This document shows, piece by piece, positions 1 to 8,047 of a DNA stretch of 64,000 nt. The DNA comes from Polaromonas vacuolata (lineage in GTDB: Bacteria > Pseudomonadota > Gammaproteobacteria > Burkholderiales > Burkholderiaceae_C). A program made the position numbers and the translations under genes. The notes under the pieces were generated by a model that did not search any database, was not told the DNA's origin, and saw only the letters and a program-made list of their open reading frames with translations. Position 1 is the stretch's first letter. Every line of letters starts with the position of its first letter. Where the stretch lies: the NCBI RefSeq assembly GCF_012584515.1, contig NZ_CP051461.1, forward strand, positions 976,001-1,040,000, read 5' to 3'.

Positions 1-50
1 TCTGGTCAGGGACTGGTCAAATCAAGTTTGATTCGTTTTTTAGGGACGGC

Positions 51-1133
51 GGATTCAAGCTTGAAGTGCAACCGTATGCTGATAGGACTCTAACTGTTCC
101 ATAAAAACCTGATGCGGCGTTCGATACCCTAAACATTTTCTAGGACGATGATTGAGCCTGTGCATCGCTAAAGCAATGTCATCGTCGGTGATGCAATTAA
201 AGCGCATCCCCTTTGGGAAAAACTGGCGAATCAAACCGTTCATATTCTCGTTTGCCCCACGCTCCCACGAGGCGTATGGATGGGCGAAAAAGAAATCTGC
301 ACTCAGCGCAGAAGCTATTCGTTCATGCTGAGAAAATTCCTTGCCGTTATCTGTCGTGAGTGTGTGCACGCAATGAGCGAATGGTTTAAGTAAAGTGATT
401 AACGCGTCCCCTACGGCTTGCGCTGTTTTGAATGGCACGTGGAAAATTATTGAATACCGAGAGACACGCTCGTTAATCGTCACTAGGGCTTGCTTCTGCC
501 CGGCACCAATCACCAGATCAGCCTCCCAGTCGCCAAAGCGCGCACGCTCAAGCACGATGGCGGGTCGCAGTTCTATTGAGACCTGGCGAGAGATGGTGCC
601 GCGCCGTTCACGGCCGCTGCTGCGTTTTTTTCGCGTCTTCTGGCAACGCAGTGTTTTATGCAAGCTGCCGCCCGCGCGTTTGTCAGCGTAGATGTACTGG
701 TAAATGCTCTCATAGCTAACACCGGGTTGGCATCGAGCTTCGAGGTGGCCGCTGATTTGTTCGGGGCTCCAAGCCTCAGCCAACTTTTCCTCCACTACAG
801 CCCATGTCGAGTCAGCAACTCTAGGACTGTTGGCGCAGGCAAGTCTACGTTCTTGGGCTTTGTCATTTGCCTGCTTAGGGCGATAGCCTCGTAGACCGCG
901 GTTACGACGCAACTCACGGCTGATGCTCGATTTATCACGGTCCATCATTTTTGCAATTTCACTTTGATTGAAGTTTGCTTTGACGAGGATTGCAATCTGG
1001 TAACGTTCGTCACGGGTGAGGTGTGTGTAAATCATTCTGGGCAACTTTGACTTGGTAGTCGGGAAGCTTGGATGCTCTCACATCTCACCCACCCGTACGG
1101 TTAATTTCAAAGTTGCACTTCAGACTTGAATCC
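51..1133 (-). mobile_element. IS30-family insertion sequence, copy A
   Basis: A complete 1083-bp element. The terminal inverted repeats are about 22 bp (51-72 and 1112-1133), both reading GGATTCAAG-NN-TGAAGTGCAAC, with two mismatches between the ends. One transposase gene fills the element and its stop codon lies within the left repeat. A second copy of the same length, in the opposite orientation, lies at 10120-11202. Both copies are flanked on each side by GC, so GC is either a 2-bp target duplication or the outer end of the repeat. Homologous recombination between the inverted copies could flip the intervening 9 kb. Confidence 0.93.
55..1035 (-). CDS. IS30-family transposase (copy A)
   Basis: DDE transposase that moves the element by cut/copy and strand transfer. 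The N-terminal helix-turn-helix (RDERYQIAILVKANFNQSEI) is typical of IS30 and binds the terminal repeats. The catalytic core shows the first Asp in GDWEADLVIGAG, the second in TTDNGKEF and the Glu in SWERGANENMNG, so the triad is intact and the gene appears functional. Start chosen at the ATG of MIYTHLT; a TTG three codons upstream (1044) would give MPRM and 329 residues. It differs from the copy at 10218-11198 by only about seven residues, which points to recent duplication. Confidence 0.93.
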   Translation of the reverse strand: MIYTHLTRDERYQIAILVKANFNQSEIAKMMDRDKSSISRELRRNRGLRGYRPKQANDKAQERRLACANSPRVADSTWAVVEEKLAEAWSPEQISGHLEARCQPGVSYESIYQYIYADKRAGGSLHKTLRCQKTRKKRSSGRERRGTISRQVSIELRPAIVLERARFGDWEADLVIGAGQKQALVTINERVSRYSIIFHVPFKTAQAVGDALITLLKPFAHCVHTLTTDNGKEFSQHERIASALSADFFFAHPYASWERGANENMNGLIRQFFPKGMRFNCITDDDIALAMHRLNHRPRKCLGYRTPHQVFMEQLESYQHTVALQA

Positions 1134-1217
1134 GCGGACTTTTATTACGCTATCTGTGAGTAGTTACCCTGCGATTAGTGATCAGTTATTGCTGCTCACC
1201 CGGCGCTTTTATTTCGC

Positions 1218-1790
1218 TCAGCTTGGCGCTGCATTCGTTGTATTTACTGCGTCTGGCGCAGCTGTTAAACCCGCCCAGGCCAGCTTGCCTGAGACATCCA
1301 TATGTGTGAGGTAGACCCGTAAATCAAACTCGTATTGGTGGTACTCGGGCTCCATATAGGTGCAGAGTTTGTAGAAGTTTTTATCGTGGCCCTTTTCTTT
1401 AATATGGGCTAACTCGTGCACGGTAATCATTTTTAAAAATTCTAGCGGTGCTTCTTTAAACAGCGAAGCCACGCGTATTTCACGTTTGGCTTTTAGTTTG
1501 TTGCCTTGCACTCTGGAGATGGTGGTGTGGGTGCCCAATGCATGGGCGATGACTTGCAAGCGGTTGTCGTAGGCAATTTTGGAGAGCGGCTCAGAGCTAC
1601 GCAAAAATTCGTTTTTTAGCGTCATCACGTAGTCGTACAAAGCTTTGTCGGTACGCACGCCGTGGGCTTGCGGATATTTTTTAAGCAGCATCGCGCCCAG
1701 CTTGCCTTGGTCTTGCAATTGCTGGACTTGAGTCTGTAGGTTTTGGGGGTAGGCGCTGAGGTATTTCATGATTAAACGATGGATCACCAT
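1218..1790 (-). CDS. YgjP-like (DUF45/M48-type) metallopeptidase
   Basis: A 190-residue protein resembling the YgjP/DUF45 group of predicted zinc metalloproteases. The zinc site is visible as VHELAHIKEKGHDKNF (HExxH followed by a third His), and a further His-containing stretch (EPEYHQYEFDLR) comes after it. No signal peptide is seen, so it is probably cytoplasmic. It is longer than the core family at the C-terminus, which ends in an Ala/Asn/Thr-rich tail of about 20 residues. It starts at an ATG without a clear ribosome site; MKYLSAYP seven codons later is an alternative. It lies just inside the IS30 copy and is transcribed toward it. Substrate unknown. Confidence 0.8.
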   Translation of the reverse strand: MVIHRLIMKYLSAYPQNLQTQVQQLQDQGKLGAMLLKKYPQAHGVRTDKALYDYVMTLKNEFLRSSEPLSKIAYDNRLQVIAHALGTHTTISRVQGNKLKAKREIRVASLFKEAPLEFLKMITVHELAHIKEKGHDKNFYKLCTYMEPEYHQYEFDLRVYLTHMDVSGKLAWAGLTAAPDAVNTTNAAPS

Positions 1791-2027
1791 AACACTATTG
1801 GCTTTGGTGAAAATATTGTCGATATTCGGTTTGAGGTCGGGATTACGTTAAGGTTCAAGGCTTGAAATTTTTGGAGCTGTACTTTGACTTAATCGCTAGA
1901 GTAAGCCAAGTACCGGCAGCAGATGCGCTGCTCATATTTAATCTTGCAACTTAACGCTGTTTGCACATGCTTGCGTTGAAATATTAAATTGTTCAAAATC
2001 AATAGTGACTTTGCTTTAAATATTTAT
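1791..2027. other. intergenic stretch without recognised gene
   Basis: AT-rich spacer between two divergent genes, the metallopeptidase on the minus strand and the helix-turn-helix protein on the plus strand. No convincing coding frame or stable hairpin was seen apart from the operator immediately to its right. Confidence 0.5.
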
Positions 2028-2045
2028 AGTTGTCAGTTGACAACT
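2028..2045. promoter_or_regulatory. palindromic operator (8-bp arms)
   Basis: Perfect inverted repeat AGTTGTCA-GT-TGACAACT, 8-bp arms with a 2-bp centre, 31 bp before the start of the helix-turn-helix gene. The right arm contributes the -35-like TTGACA, so a bound protein would block the promoter. Its position suggests autoregulation by the downstream gene product; this is an inference. Confidence 0.6.
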
Positions 2046-2064
2046 TTTAAAACATATTTATGCT
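2037..2064 (+). promoter_or_regulatory. predicted sigma-70 promoter of the HTH gene
   Basis: TTGACA (2037-2042), a 16-bp spacer, then TATGCT (2059-2064). Transcription would begin near 2070-2072, almost at the start codon (2072 or 2076), so the message may have little or no leader. The -35 box is a consensus match; the -10 box is weaker. Confidence 0.45.
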
Positions 2065-2075
2065 GAAGACTATGA

Positions 2076-2885
2076 ATGAGTCGCACAAAACACCCGAAAA
2101 AAGAAATAGAAGATGCAGTTAAACATGCAGAAAATAACGGGTGGCGTGTATCAGTTGGTGGCAGTCATGCTTGGGGGGAAATTTACTGCCCTTATAACAA
2201 TGACGAATGTCGATGCGGAGAGTTTTGCATCACAAGCGTATGGAATACTCCCAAAAGTCCTGCTAACCACGCTAGTGGGTTAATCCGCGTGGTAAACAAT
2301 TGCTCTACGCATAAAAAAATCGAATTGAAGCGAAAATTAACTCGGCCTAGTAGTAAGAGCATGGACTATACATTTACCCTCAAATACCTACTTTCTGAAA
2401 ACGATTGCAACTACGACGATCTGCTTGAACGATTGGGTGCTGCCGGCTGTGACGATGCTTTGGTGGGTGTCGGCCAGCCAGGCCGGATTGCGCTGGAATT
2501 CACCCGTGATGCGAAGAGTGCGCAAGCAGCACTTTTGAGTGCGCTCAAAGATGTCAAGCAAGCTATTCCCACGTCTAAGCTGATTGAAACAGCACCTGAT
2601 TTTGTTGGGCTTACAGATGTGGCGGAGTTTGTCGGGTTAAGTCGGCAAAATATGCGCAAGCTAATGCTTAAACATGCCAACAATTTTCCCATGCCAGTTC
2701 ATGAAGGTAGTGCTTCTGTTTGGCATTTGGCAGATGTGCTGAACTGGTTAAAAGCCAGAGGCAATTACAAACTAGAACAAAAAATTCTTGATGTAGCCTT
2801 AGTCGCCAAACAAATTAATATCGCCAAAGAAGCGTTGCAACTCGCACCCAAAATTCAACTTGCGGTGCAAGCGCTAGTCGTCTAA
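2076..2885 (+). CDS. two-part protein: small basic domain fused to HTH protein
   Basis: A 269-residue protein with two distinct parts. Residues 1-82 form a small basic domain with GGSHAWGEIYCPY and a CxCGxxC-like cluster (ECRCGEFC), reminiscent of HicA/dsRBD-like small proteins. Residues 96-269 begin with a Met (MDYTFTLKY), carry an acidic alpha/beta region, and then a predicted helix-turn-helix (GLTDVAEFVGLSRQNMRKLM) with a tail of helices. From memory, these two parts are usually encoded as separate adjacent genes that look like a toxin/antitoxin or regulator pair; here no stop separates them. The palindrome upstream supports a self-regulated module. There is no strong ribosome site before Met96. 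Biochemical function unknown. Confidence 0.6.
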   Translation: MSRTKHPKKEIEDAVKHAENNGWRVSVGGSHAWGEIYCPYNNDECRCGEFCITSVWNTPKSPANHASGLIRVVNNCSTHKKIELKRKLTRPSSKSMDYTFTLKYLLSENDCNYDDLLERLGAAGCDDALVGVGQPGRIALEFTRDAKSAQAALLSALKDVKQAIPTSKLIETAPDFVGLTDVAEFVGLSRQNMRKLMLKHANNFPMPVHEGSASVWHLADVLNWLKARGNYKLEQKILDVALVAKQINIAKEALQLAPKIQLAVQALVV

Positions 2886-3157
2886 ATCTGCGCTGAGCTA
2901 TTGCCTCTGTGCAAATTTAAATCCATCAAAAAAACAAATCTGCTGACCGTTTTTGATTGATTAGCTATTGACCTTTTCGCAAGCCACAAACAGGCACTTA
3001 CCGCGCCGTGTATTCAAACGAAAATATTGACTGCTAAAAGATTTCAGACGTGAATTGCATTCTCAGATCTGCGCGACTAAACCTAGGTTGCGGCATCGAG
3101 TGGGTTGTGCGACAGCTGGTGTGCGTTCGCAACATCACCCACATCGCCTCGCTAGTT

Positions 3158-4696
3158 TTAAGCCTCACGCCTTAAAGCCGGAAACAAAATCACATCCCTA
3201 ATGCTAGGGCTATCAGTGAGCAGCATCATCAAGCGGTCAATGCCAACGCCGCAGCCACCGGTGGGCGGCATGCCGTATTCCAGTGCGCGTACAAAGTCGT
3301 GGTCGTAGAACATGGCTTCGTCGTCGCCGCTGTCTTTGGCTGCGACTTGGGCGTTAAAGCGTGCGGCTTGTTCCTCTGCATCGTTAAGCTCGCTAAAGCC
3401 GTTGCCAAATTCGCGGCCGGTGATGTAGAGCTCAAAGCGCTCGGTCACTTCTGGCCGGCTGTCGTTGGCGCGGGCTAGTGGTGAAATCTCGGTGGGGTGT
3501 TCCATGATGAACGTCGGCTGCCAGAGTTTGTCCTCTACCGTTTCTTCAAAATACATCACCTGCAAGCTCGCTAAACTGCGCGTTGATAAGCGGTCTTTTT
3601 CTTCACTCGCGCCGAGTTTTTTCAAGGCGTTGGTGAGCCAGACGCTGTCGTCCACACCATCACCAGCCGGTGTGTGTTTGAGTATCGCTTCGCGAATCGT
3701 CAGGCGCTCAAAAGGCTGGCTTAAATCAACTGGTTTGCCGGCATACGTCAGCTGGGTTGAGCCACACACTTTTTCTGCTGCGTGGCGGATTAAAGCTTCA
3801 GTAAAACTCATCAAATCGGTGTAATTCCACCAAGCCGCGTAGAACTCCATCATGGTGAACTCGGGGTTATGGCGCACGCTAATGCCTTCGTTGCGGTAGC
3901 TGCGATTGATTTCAAAGACGCGCTCAAAGCCGCCCACAATAAGTCGCTTGAGGTAGAGCTCAGGGGCTATGCGCAAAAACATTTCCTGGTTTAGCGCGTT
4001 GTGATGGGTCTTAAAGGGCTTGGCGTTGGCGCCGCCGGGAATCGGGTGCAGCATGGGAGTTTCGACTTCTAAAAAGTCGTTCTTGACCATGAAGTCTCGA
4101 ATGCTGGAGACGGCCTTGCTGCGCGACATAAAGCGCTTGCGTGCGTCGGCGTCCATGATCAGGTCAACATAGCGCTGGCGGTATTTGACTTCTTGATCGG
4201 CCATGCCGTGGAATTTGTCTGGCAGGGGGCGCAGGCTTTTGGTGATTAAGCGCAGACCGTCGGCATGAATGGACAATTCGCCGACCTTGGTGCGAAATAA
4301 AGTGCCGGTAGCTGAAACGATATCGCCCAAATCCCAGTGTTTAAAGTCGCTGTGAACCGGCTCGCCCACGCCTTCGTTGTTGATATAAATCTGAATGCGG
4401 CCGTTAGATGGACCGAAAGACGAGTCTTGCAGGGTTGCAAAGCTGGCTTTGCCCATCACGCGCTTGAGCATCATGCGACCGGCGACATGCACTTTTATGG
4501 CCAAGGTTTCCAGCTCTTCCTTGCTGGTTTCCGCGTAGCGAGCGAAAAGCTCTTCTGCATGGTGGCTGGGCTTGATGTCGTTGGGGAAGGCAATGCCGGT
4601 GCTGCGCAAGGCCTTGAGCTTTTCGCGCCGTTCGATAATCAGTTGGTTTTCGTCTTGTGGTGCGGGAACTGCTGCGGCTGGCGTTGGATGAGTCAT
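3158..4696 (-). CDS. lysS: lysyl-tRNA synthetase, class II
   Basis: Charges tRNA-Lys with lysine in the cytoplasm. At 512 residues it has the usual class II length. An N-terminal OB-fold anticodon-binding domain (about residues 60-170; [20 protein letters not shown]) precedes the catalytic core: the conserved RYVDLI segment, motif 2 in [20 protein letters not shown], and motif 3 in [17 protein letters not shown] with the terminal Arg. The first 20 residues are a Pro/Ala-rich extension. It is flanked by long non-coding spacers and is probably monocistronic. It is a core gene lying between the two IS copies, which argues against the 9-kb segment being a mobile unit. Confidence 0.97.
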   Translation of the reverse strand: MTHPTPAAAVPAPQDENQLIIERREKLKALRSTGIAFPNDIKPSHHAEELFARYAETSKEELETLAIKVHVAGRMMLKRVMGKASFATLQDSSFGPSNGRIQIYINNEGVGEPVHSDFKHWDLGDIVSATGTLFRTKVGELSIHADGLRLITKSLRPLPDKFHGMADQEVKYRQRYVDLIMDADARKRFMSRSKAVSSIRDFMVKNDFLEVETPMLHPIPGGANAKPFKTHHNALNQEMFLRIAPELYLKRLIVGGFERVFEINRSYRNEGISVRHNPEFTMMEFYAAWWNYTDLMSFTEALIRHAAEKVCGSTQLTYAGKPVDLSQPFERLTIREAILKHTPAGDGVDDSVWLTNALKKLGASEEKDRLSTRSLASLQVMYFEETVEDKLWQPTFIMEHPTEISPLARANDSRPEVTERFELYITGREFGNGFSELNDAEEQAARFNAQVAAKDSGDDEAMFYDHDFVRALEYGMPPTGGCGVGIDRLMMLLTDSPSIRDVILFPALRREA

Positions 4697-5639
4697 GAAG
4701 GCGGTCTTGTGCGGTTAGGGGCTAAATGGCGGCAGGCTGTGGCTTGCCCGAAGGCTTTATTTTAGGTTTTTAAAAAGCCGCTTTGCATTTGGACGTTTTC
4801 TGGGCCTCAAATGATTCTGTTTTGACTTAGATAAGCTATTTTCTACGTCAGTTTGCGGCGATTTTTCCGTCGATCTGGTGGCACGACGCGTGCAGCCAAG
4901 GGTAACCGAAATACCCGAAATTAATGCGGTTTTTTAGCCGGTTTAAATTTGGCTTTTCATCCTGAATTGAAATGACTCCAACGCTATCTCTGCACCAGCG
5001 TTTTAACCTAGGGACTTGCCATTAGTCATTAATAAGCACATATATCCTGTTCACTTTAACGCTCAGGCGTTGGTCAATTGACGCTGAGGTTCAAAGCCAT
5101 CAGCGGATTTAAAAAATTACTTAAGTTCAGACAAAGCTGTGGCGGACGCAGGTCAAGTGATTATTGGTTTGACGCTAGCCTTTTAAATATGTTGTATGAG
5201 TGTGCCATTTGAGATGACCATCTAAGAATGTCATACAAAAGTGCCATACAAGAGGGCCGACACCGCCGATACTGTGGTTATTATCAAAGTGGTTTTGAGG
5301 ATTTGGTACTGACGCTGAGTTACCGCTCAAACTTGTCGGCTAGTTGTTGCTGCGACAGCTGGCTTTGCTTTGCTCCGGTTATCTGCTTAGCCACATCCCC
5401 TATCTTCTGGACAAAGTCAAAAGTTATCAAAGGTTTGAAAATGTCCGTTTTTAAGTTTAAGAGCCGTGTTGTGCTCAGTCGCGCGACTGGATTCCCGACA
5501 GATGCTTGCATGGTTGCTGCGTCCATTACTTTGTTTCAATTCGCTAGCTATCTGTATTCGCTTCCCTGCAAAAGCCAGTCACAACAAAGCCGTGCTACAC
5601 GCTATCTGAGCCACGCTTTGACGATGCGAAAGGACAGCT
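4697..5639. other. long spacer (about 940 bp) without a supported gene
   Basis: This divergent spacer between lysS and the dehydratase gene should contain both promoters. The open frames in it (for example 5228-5653 plus and 5320-5526 minus) have unnatural composition, no ribosome sites and no recognisable domain. It may be the remains of a deleted gene; nothing in it can be called firmly. Confidence 0.5.
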
Positions 5640-7448
5640 ATGCAGCTGCGTAAATCACTAATGCCTTTCTGGTTAGTGGATTTTTTGTTACTGAGCATTA
5701 GCTGGTGGTTGGCGTTTTGGTTACGGTTTAATTTTTCCATTCCAGATGAATTCAATCCATTAGTCTGGCTGTCTATGCCCTTGATGTTGGGCGCTTACCT
5801 GCTTGGCTTGGTGCTGGCGCGGGTCTATAGGCAAGTGTGGCGCTACATAGGTCTGCCTGAATTACGCCAGCTAGGCTTGGGTGTTTTTCTGGGCGGTCTA
5901 CTTTGTGTGGCTGCGGTGCTGATGATGAGGTATCCACAGTTTCCACGCTCAGTGCTTCTAATTCATCCGATGCTAGTGGTGCTGTCGCTAGGTGCTGCAC
6001 GCGCCGGATGGCGCACTTTTGCCGAGCATACAGAACTCTCACCTAACTCCCAACCACTGCTCATCATTGGCTCACTGGAAGACGCCACCAGCGCGCTGCG
6101 CGTTCTCAAGGGCTCAAGTCAATGGCATTGTGTAGGCATTGCCTCACCGCTGATGAAAGAGCAGGGCGCTTACTTGCAACAAATACCGGTACTTGGTTTG
6201 GCCAGCGAGATTGCAGAAATTGCTCGCTCTACAGGTGCAACTACGGTGCTGCTTGCCAGCCCACCGGGTTCAACACAGCGCCGGGACGCGCTGCTGCAAG
6301 CTAATCCTGCCGGCTTGACGCTGTTGGCCATGCCGCGCGCTGATGCTTGGCTGCGCGCTGATGGCGCAAGTTTGCACAAAATTGAACTAGAAGACTTGCT
6401 TGGCCGCGAAGCCGTGCAGCTCGATATGCGCGGCCTGGCTGAATTGTTCTCTGGACAAACAGTCTGCGTGTCAGGCGCGGGCGGCTCGATTGGCTCAGAG
6501 CTTTGCCGACAAATTGCACGCTTGGGTGTGGCGCGACTAGTGTGTATTGATGCTTCTGAGATTGCAGTCTACAAACTGGAACAAGAGCTGAGCCAAGCCC
6601 ACCCCCACATGCAAGGCATTTACTACACCGCCAACGTGCGCGAGCCAGAGCGCCTGTTAGCGGTTGTGCAAAGCCATCAGCCCACGGTTTTCTTTCATGC
6701 TGCGGCCTATAAGCATGTGCCATTGATGGAGTCAAACAATGAAATTGAAGCGGTGCGCACGAACATTTTGGGCACGCTGAACGCCGCACGCGTGGCCGGT
6801 TTGTGTGGCGCGAAAAAGTTTGTTTTGATCTCTACCGACAAGGCAGTCAACCCCACCAATATCATGGGTGCGACCAAACGCATGGCCGAGTTGGTGGTGC
6901 AAAGCGTGGCGCGAGAGTTTGCTGCGACTGACTTTGTCTCCGTGCGCTTTGGCAATGTGCTGGGCTCTAGTGGCTCGGTAGTGCCGCTGTTCACAGAGCA
7001 GATCGCCAAAGGCGGGCCCATCACCGTGACGCATCCCGACATCGTGCGTTATTTCATGACTATTCCTGAGGCTGCGCGGCTGGTGTTGCAAGCCGGTTTG
7101 ATGGGAAAAAGTGGGCAGATATATGTGCTGGATATGGGTGAGCCCATGAAGATTGCTGAGCTGGCGCGCTTGATGATTAAATTGTCTGGCCGCTCTGAAA
7201 ATGAGATTGCATTGGTTTTTACCGGTCTGCGCCCGGGCGAGAAACTCTACGAAGAATTACTCGCAGACGACGAAACCACGGAGCCCACACCACATGCCAA
7301 ACTGCGCATCGCCAAGAGCAATGGCTTGCAAGCCGTGCAGATTGAAGGCGTAGTAGCTTGGGTAAACGATGCCGGTGCCGCACCATCGAGTGCCGACATT
7401 CGGCAGTGGCTGCGCAGCCATGTGCCGGAGTATCAGGCGCGGCTGTGA
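5640..7448 (+). CDS. membrane-bound UDP-sugar 4,6-dehydratase/epimerase (WbpM/CapD type)
   Basis: A 602-residue polysaccharide-biosynthesis enzyme. Four predicted membrane helices occupy residues 1-120, followed by a first Rossmann-like domain (LLIIGSLEDATSALR) and the catalytic SDR domain: GAGGSIGSE cofactor loop near residue 278, HAAAYKHVPLMESN, ISTDKAVNPTNIMGATKR with the Met/Lys that replaces the usual Tyr-Lys pair, and VRFGNVLGSSGSVVPLF. The family converts UDP-GlcNAc (or related sugars) to 4-keto-6-deoxy intermediates for surface polysaccharide or glycan. Length and order match WbpM/CapD. It stands alone, without glycosyltransferases around it, and converges on the type III chaperone gene. 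Confidence 0.9.
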   Translation: MQLRKSLMPFWLVDFLLLSISWWLAFWLRFNFSIPDEFNPLVWLSMPLMLGAYLLGLVLARVYRQVWRYIGLPELRQLGLGVFLGGLLCVAAVLMMRYPQFPRSVLLIHPMLVVLSLGAARAGWRTFAEHTELSPNSQPLLIIGSLEDATSALRVLKGSSQWHCVGIASPLMKEQGAYLQQIPVLGLASEIAEIARSTGATTVLLASPPGSTQRRDALLQANPAGLTLLAMPRADAWLRADGASLHKIELEDLLGREAVQLDMRGLAELFSGQTVCVSGAGGSIGSELCRQIARLGVARLVCIDASEIAVYKLEQELSQAHPHMQGIYYTANVREPERLLAVVQSHQPTVFFHAAAYKHVPLMESNNEIEAVRTNILGTLNAARVAGLCGAKKFVLISTDKAVNPTNIMGATKRMAELVVQSVAREFAATDFVSVRFGNVLGSSGSVVPLFTEQIAKGGPITVTHPDIVRYFMTIPEAARLVLQAGLMGKSGQIYVLDMGEPMKIAELARLMIKLSGRSENEIALVFTGLRPGEKLYEELLADDETTEPTPHAKLRIAKSNGLQAVQIEGVVAWVNDAGAAPSSADIRQWLRSHVPEYQARL

Positions 7449-7508
7449 TTAAGAAAAAAGTGTGCGGACCAACGTTTTGGAGTTCTAAGTTTCTGTGCTC
7501 ACTGGGAT

Positions 7509-7527
7509 GCTAGCAAGCGTTGCTAGC
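7509..7527. terminator. hairpin between convergent genes
   Basis: Perfect 8-bp stem GCTAGCAA-GCG-TTGCTAGC lying between the ends of the dehydratase gene and the oppositely oriented chaperone gene. A short T run follows on the plus strand about 8 bases later (7536-7540). It is probably a shared transcription end, though not a textbook terminator. Confidence 0.45.
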
Positions 7528-7538
7528 CGACCTACTTT

Positions 7539-8030
7539 TTAACCAAAAATAAATCCGTCAGTTCGACCGGGTGATTGCGCTTCATGCGCGGCTTGCCCGG
7601 CGATCGAATTGGCCGCCTCAGCTTTGACTAGTTTGATGCGCTGTTGCCAATGCTCGGCTTGCTTGATTAAATTTTCAATAATGTTTTCAAAAACGTCTGG
7701 CTGGAGCTGGCCCACGTTATGGCCATAAACCAGCATCACCGCGTTCGTCTCTTCTTCTAGGCATAAGGTGGCGCCAGAGGTGCGGTGCCAGTAAAGATTG
7801 GCACCCATGAGTTCGCGTAGCAAGGGTTCAGCGCCTGTGTCGGGCAATTCGCCCAAGTAAATGGAAAGCACCAGCCGGCCTTCGGGGTCATCGTACTCAA
7901 TGTTTAAAACAATATCGCCTTCAAACAACAACATGCAGCTGTGATTTTCATCGTCTAGCTTTAAGCCTTGCAGCGTTAGCGTTTGTGCCAAGCCTTCTAT
8001 GAGTTTGCGAGCTTTTGCGTAGTTGTTCAT
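7539..8030 (-). CDS. CesT-family type III secretion chaperone
   Basis: A 163-residue small acidic protein with the CesT/Tir-chaperone pattern. An N-terminal helix (YAKARKLIEGLAQTL) is followed by beta strands with CMLLFEGDIVLNIEYD, then LVLSIYLGELPD, a LLRELMGANLYW helix, TSGATLCLEEETNAVMLVY, and a C-terminal helix with the typical EHW. The last 25 residues are a variable tail. Such chaperones dimerise and bind the N-terminal region of one or a few effectors, keeping them soluble for the secretion ATPase. It begins 17 bp after the stop of the interrupted large gene on the same strand, the usual effector-chaperone pairing. The YbjN fold is related and is the main alternative, but gene context favours CesT. 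Confidence 0.78.
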   Translation of the reverse strand: MNNYAKARKLIEGLAQTLTLQGLKLDDENHSCMLLFEGDIVLNIEYDDPEGRLVLSIYLGELPDTGAEPLLRELMGANLYWHRTSGATLCLEEETNAVMLVYGHNVGQLQPDVFENIIENLIKQAEHWQQRIKLVKAEAANSIAGQAAHEAQSPGRTDGFIFG

Positions 8031-8047
8031 TCAGGCTGACTGTGGGG

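Noticed and set aside
5320..5526. Minus-strand frame of 68 codons with FDFVQKIGDVAKQITGAKQ
   Set aside because: It has a vaguely protein-like amphipathic end but no ribosome site, no family match and no conserved start; at best a decayed fragment.
5228..5653. Plus-strand frame of 141 codons before the dehydratase gene
   Set aside because: Unnatural composition with runs such as ASCCCDSW, overlapping the dehydratase start; not a credible protein.
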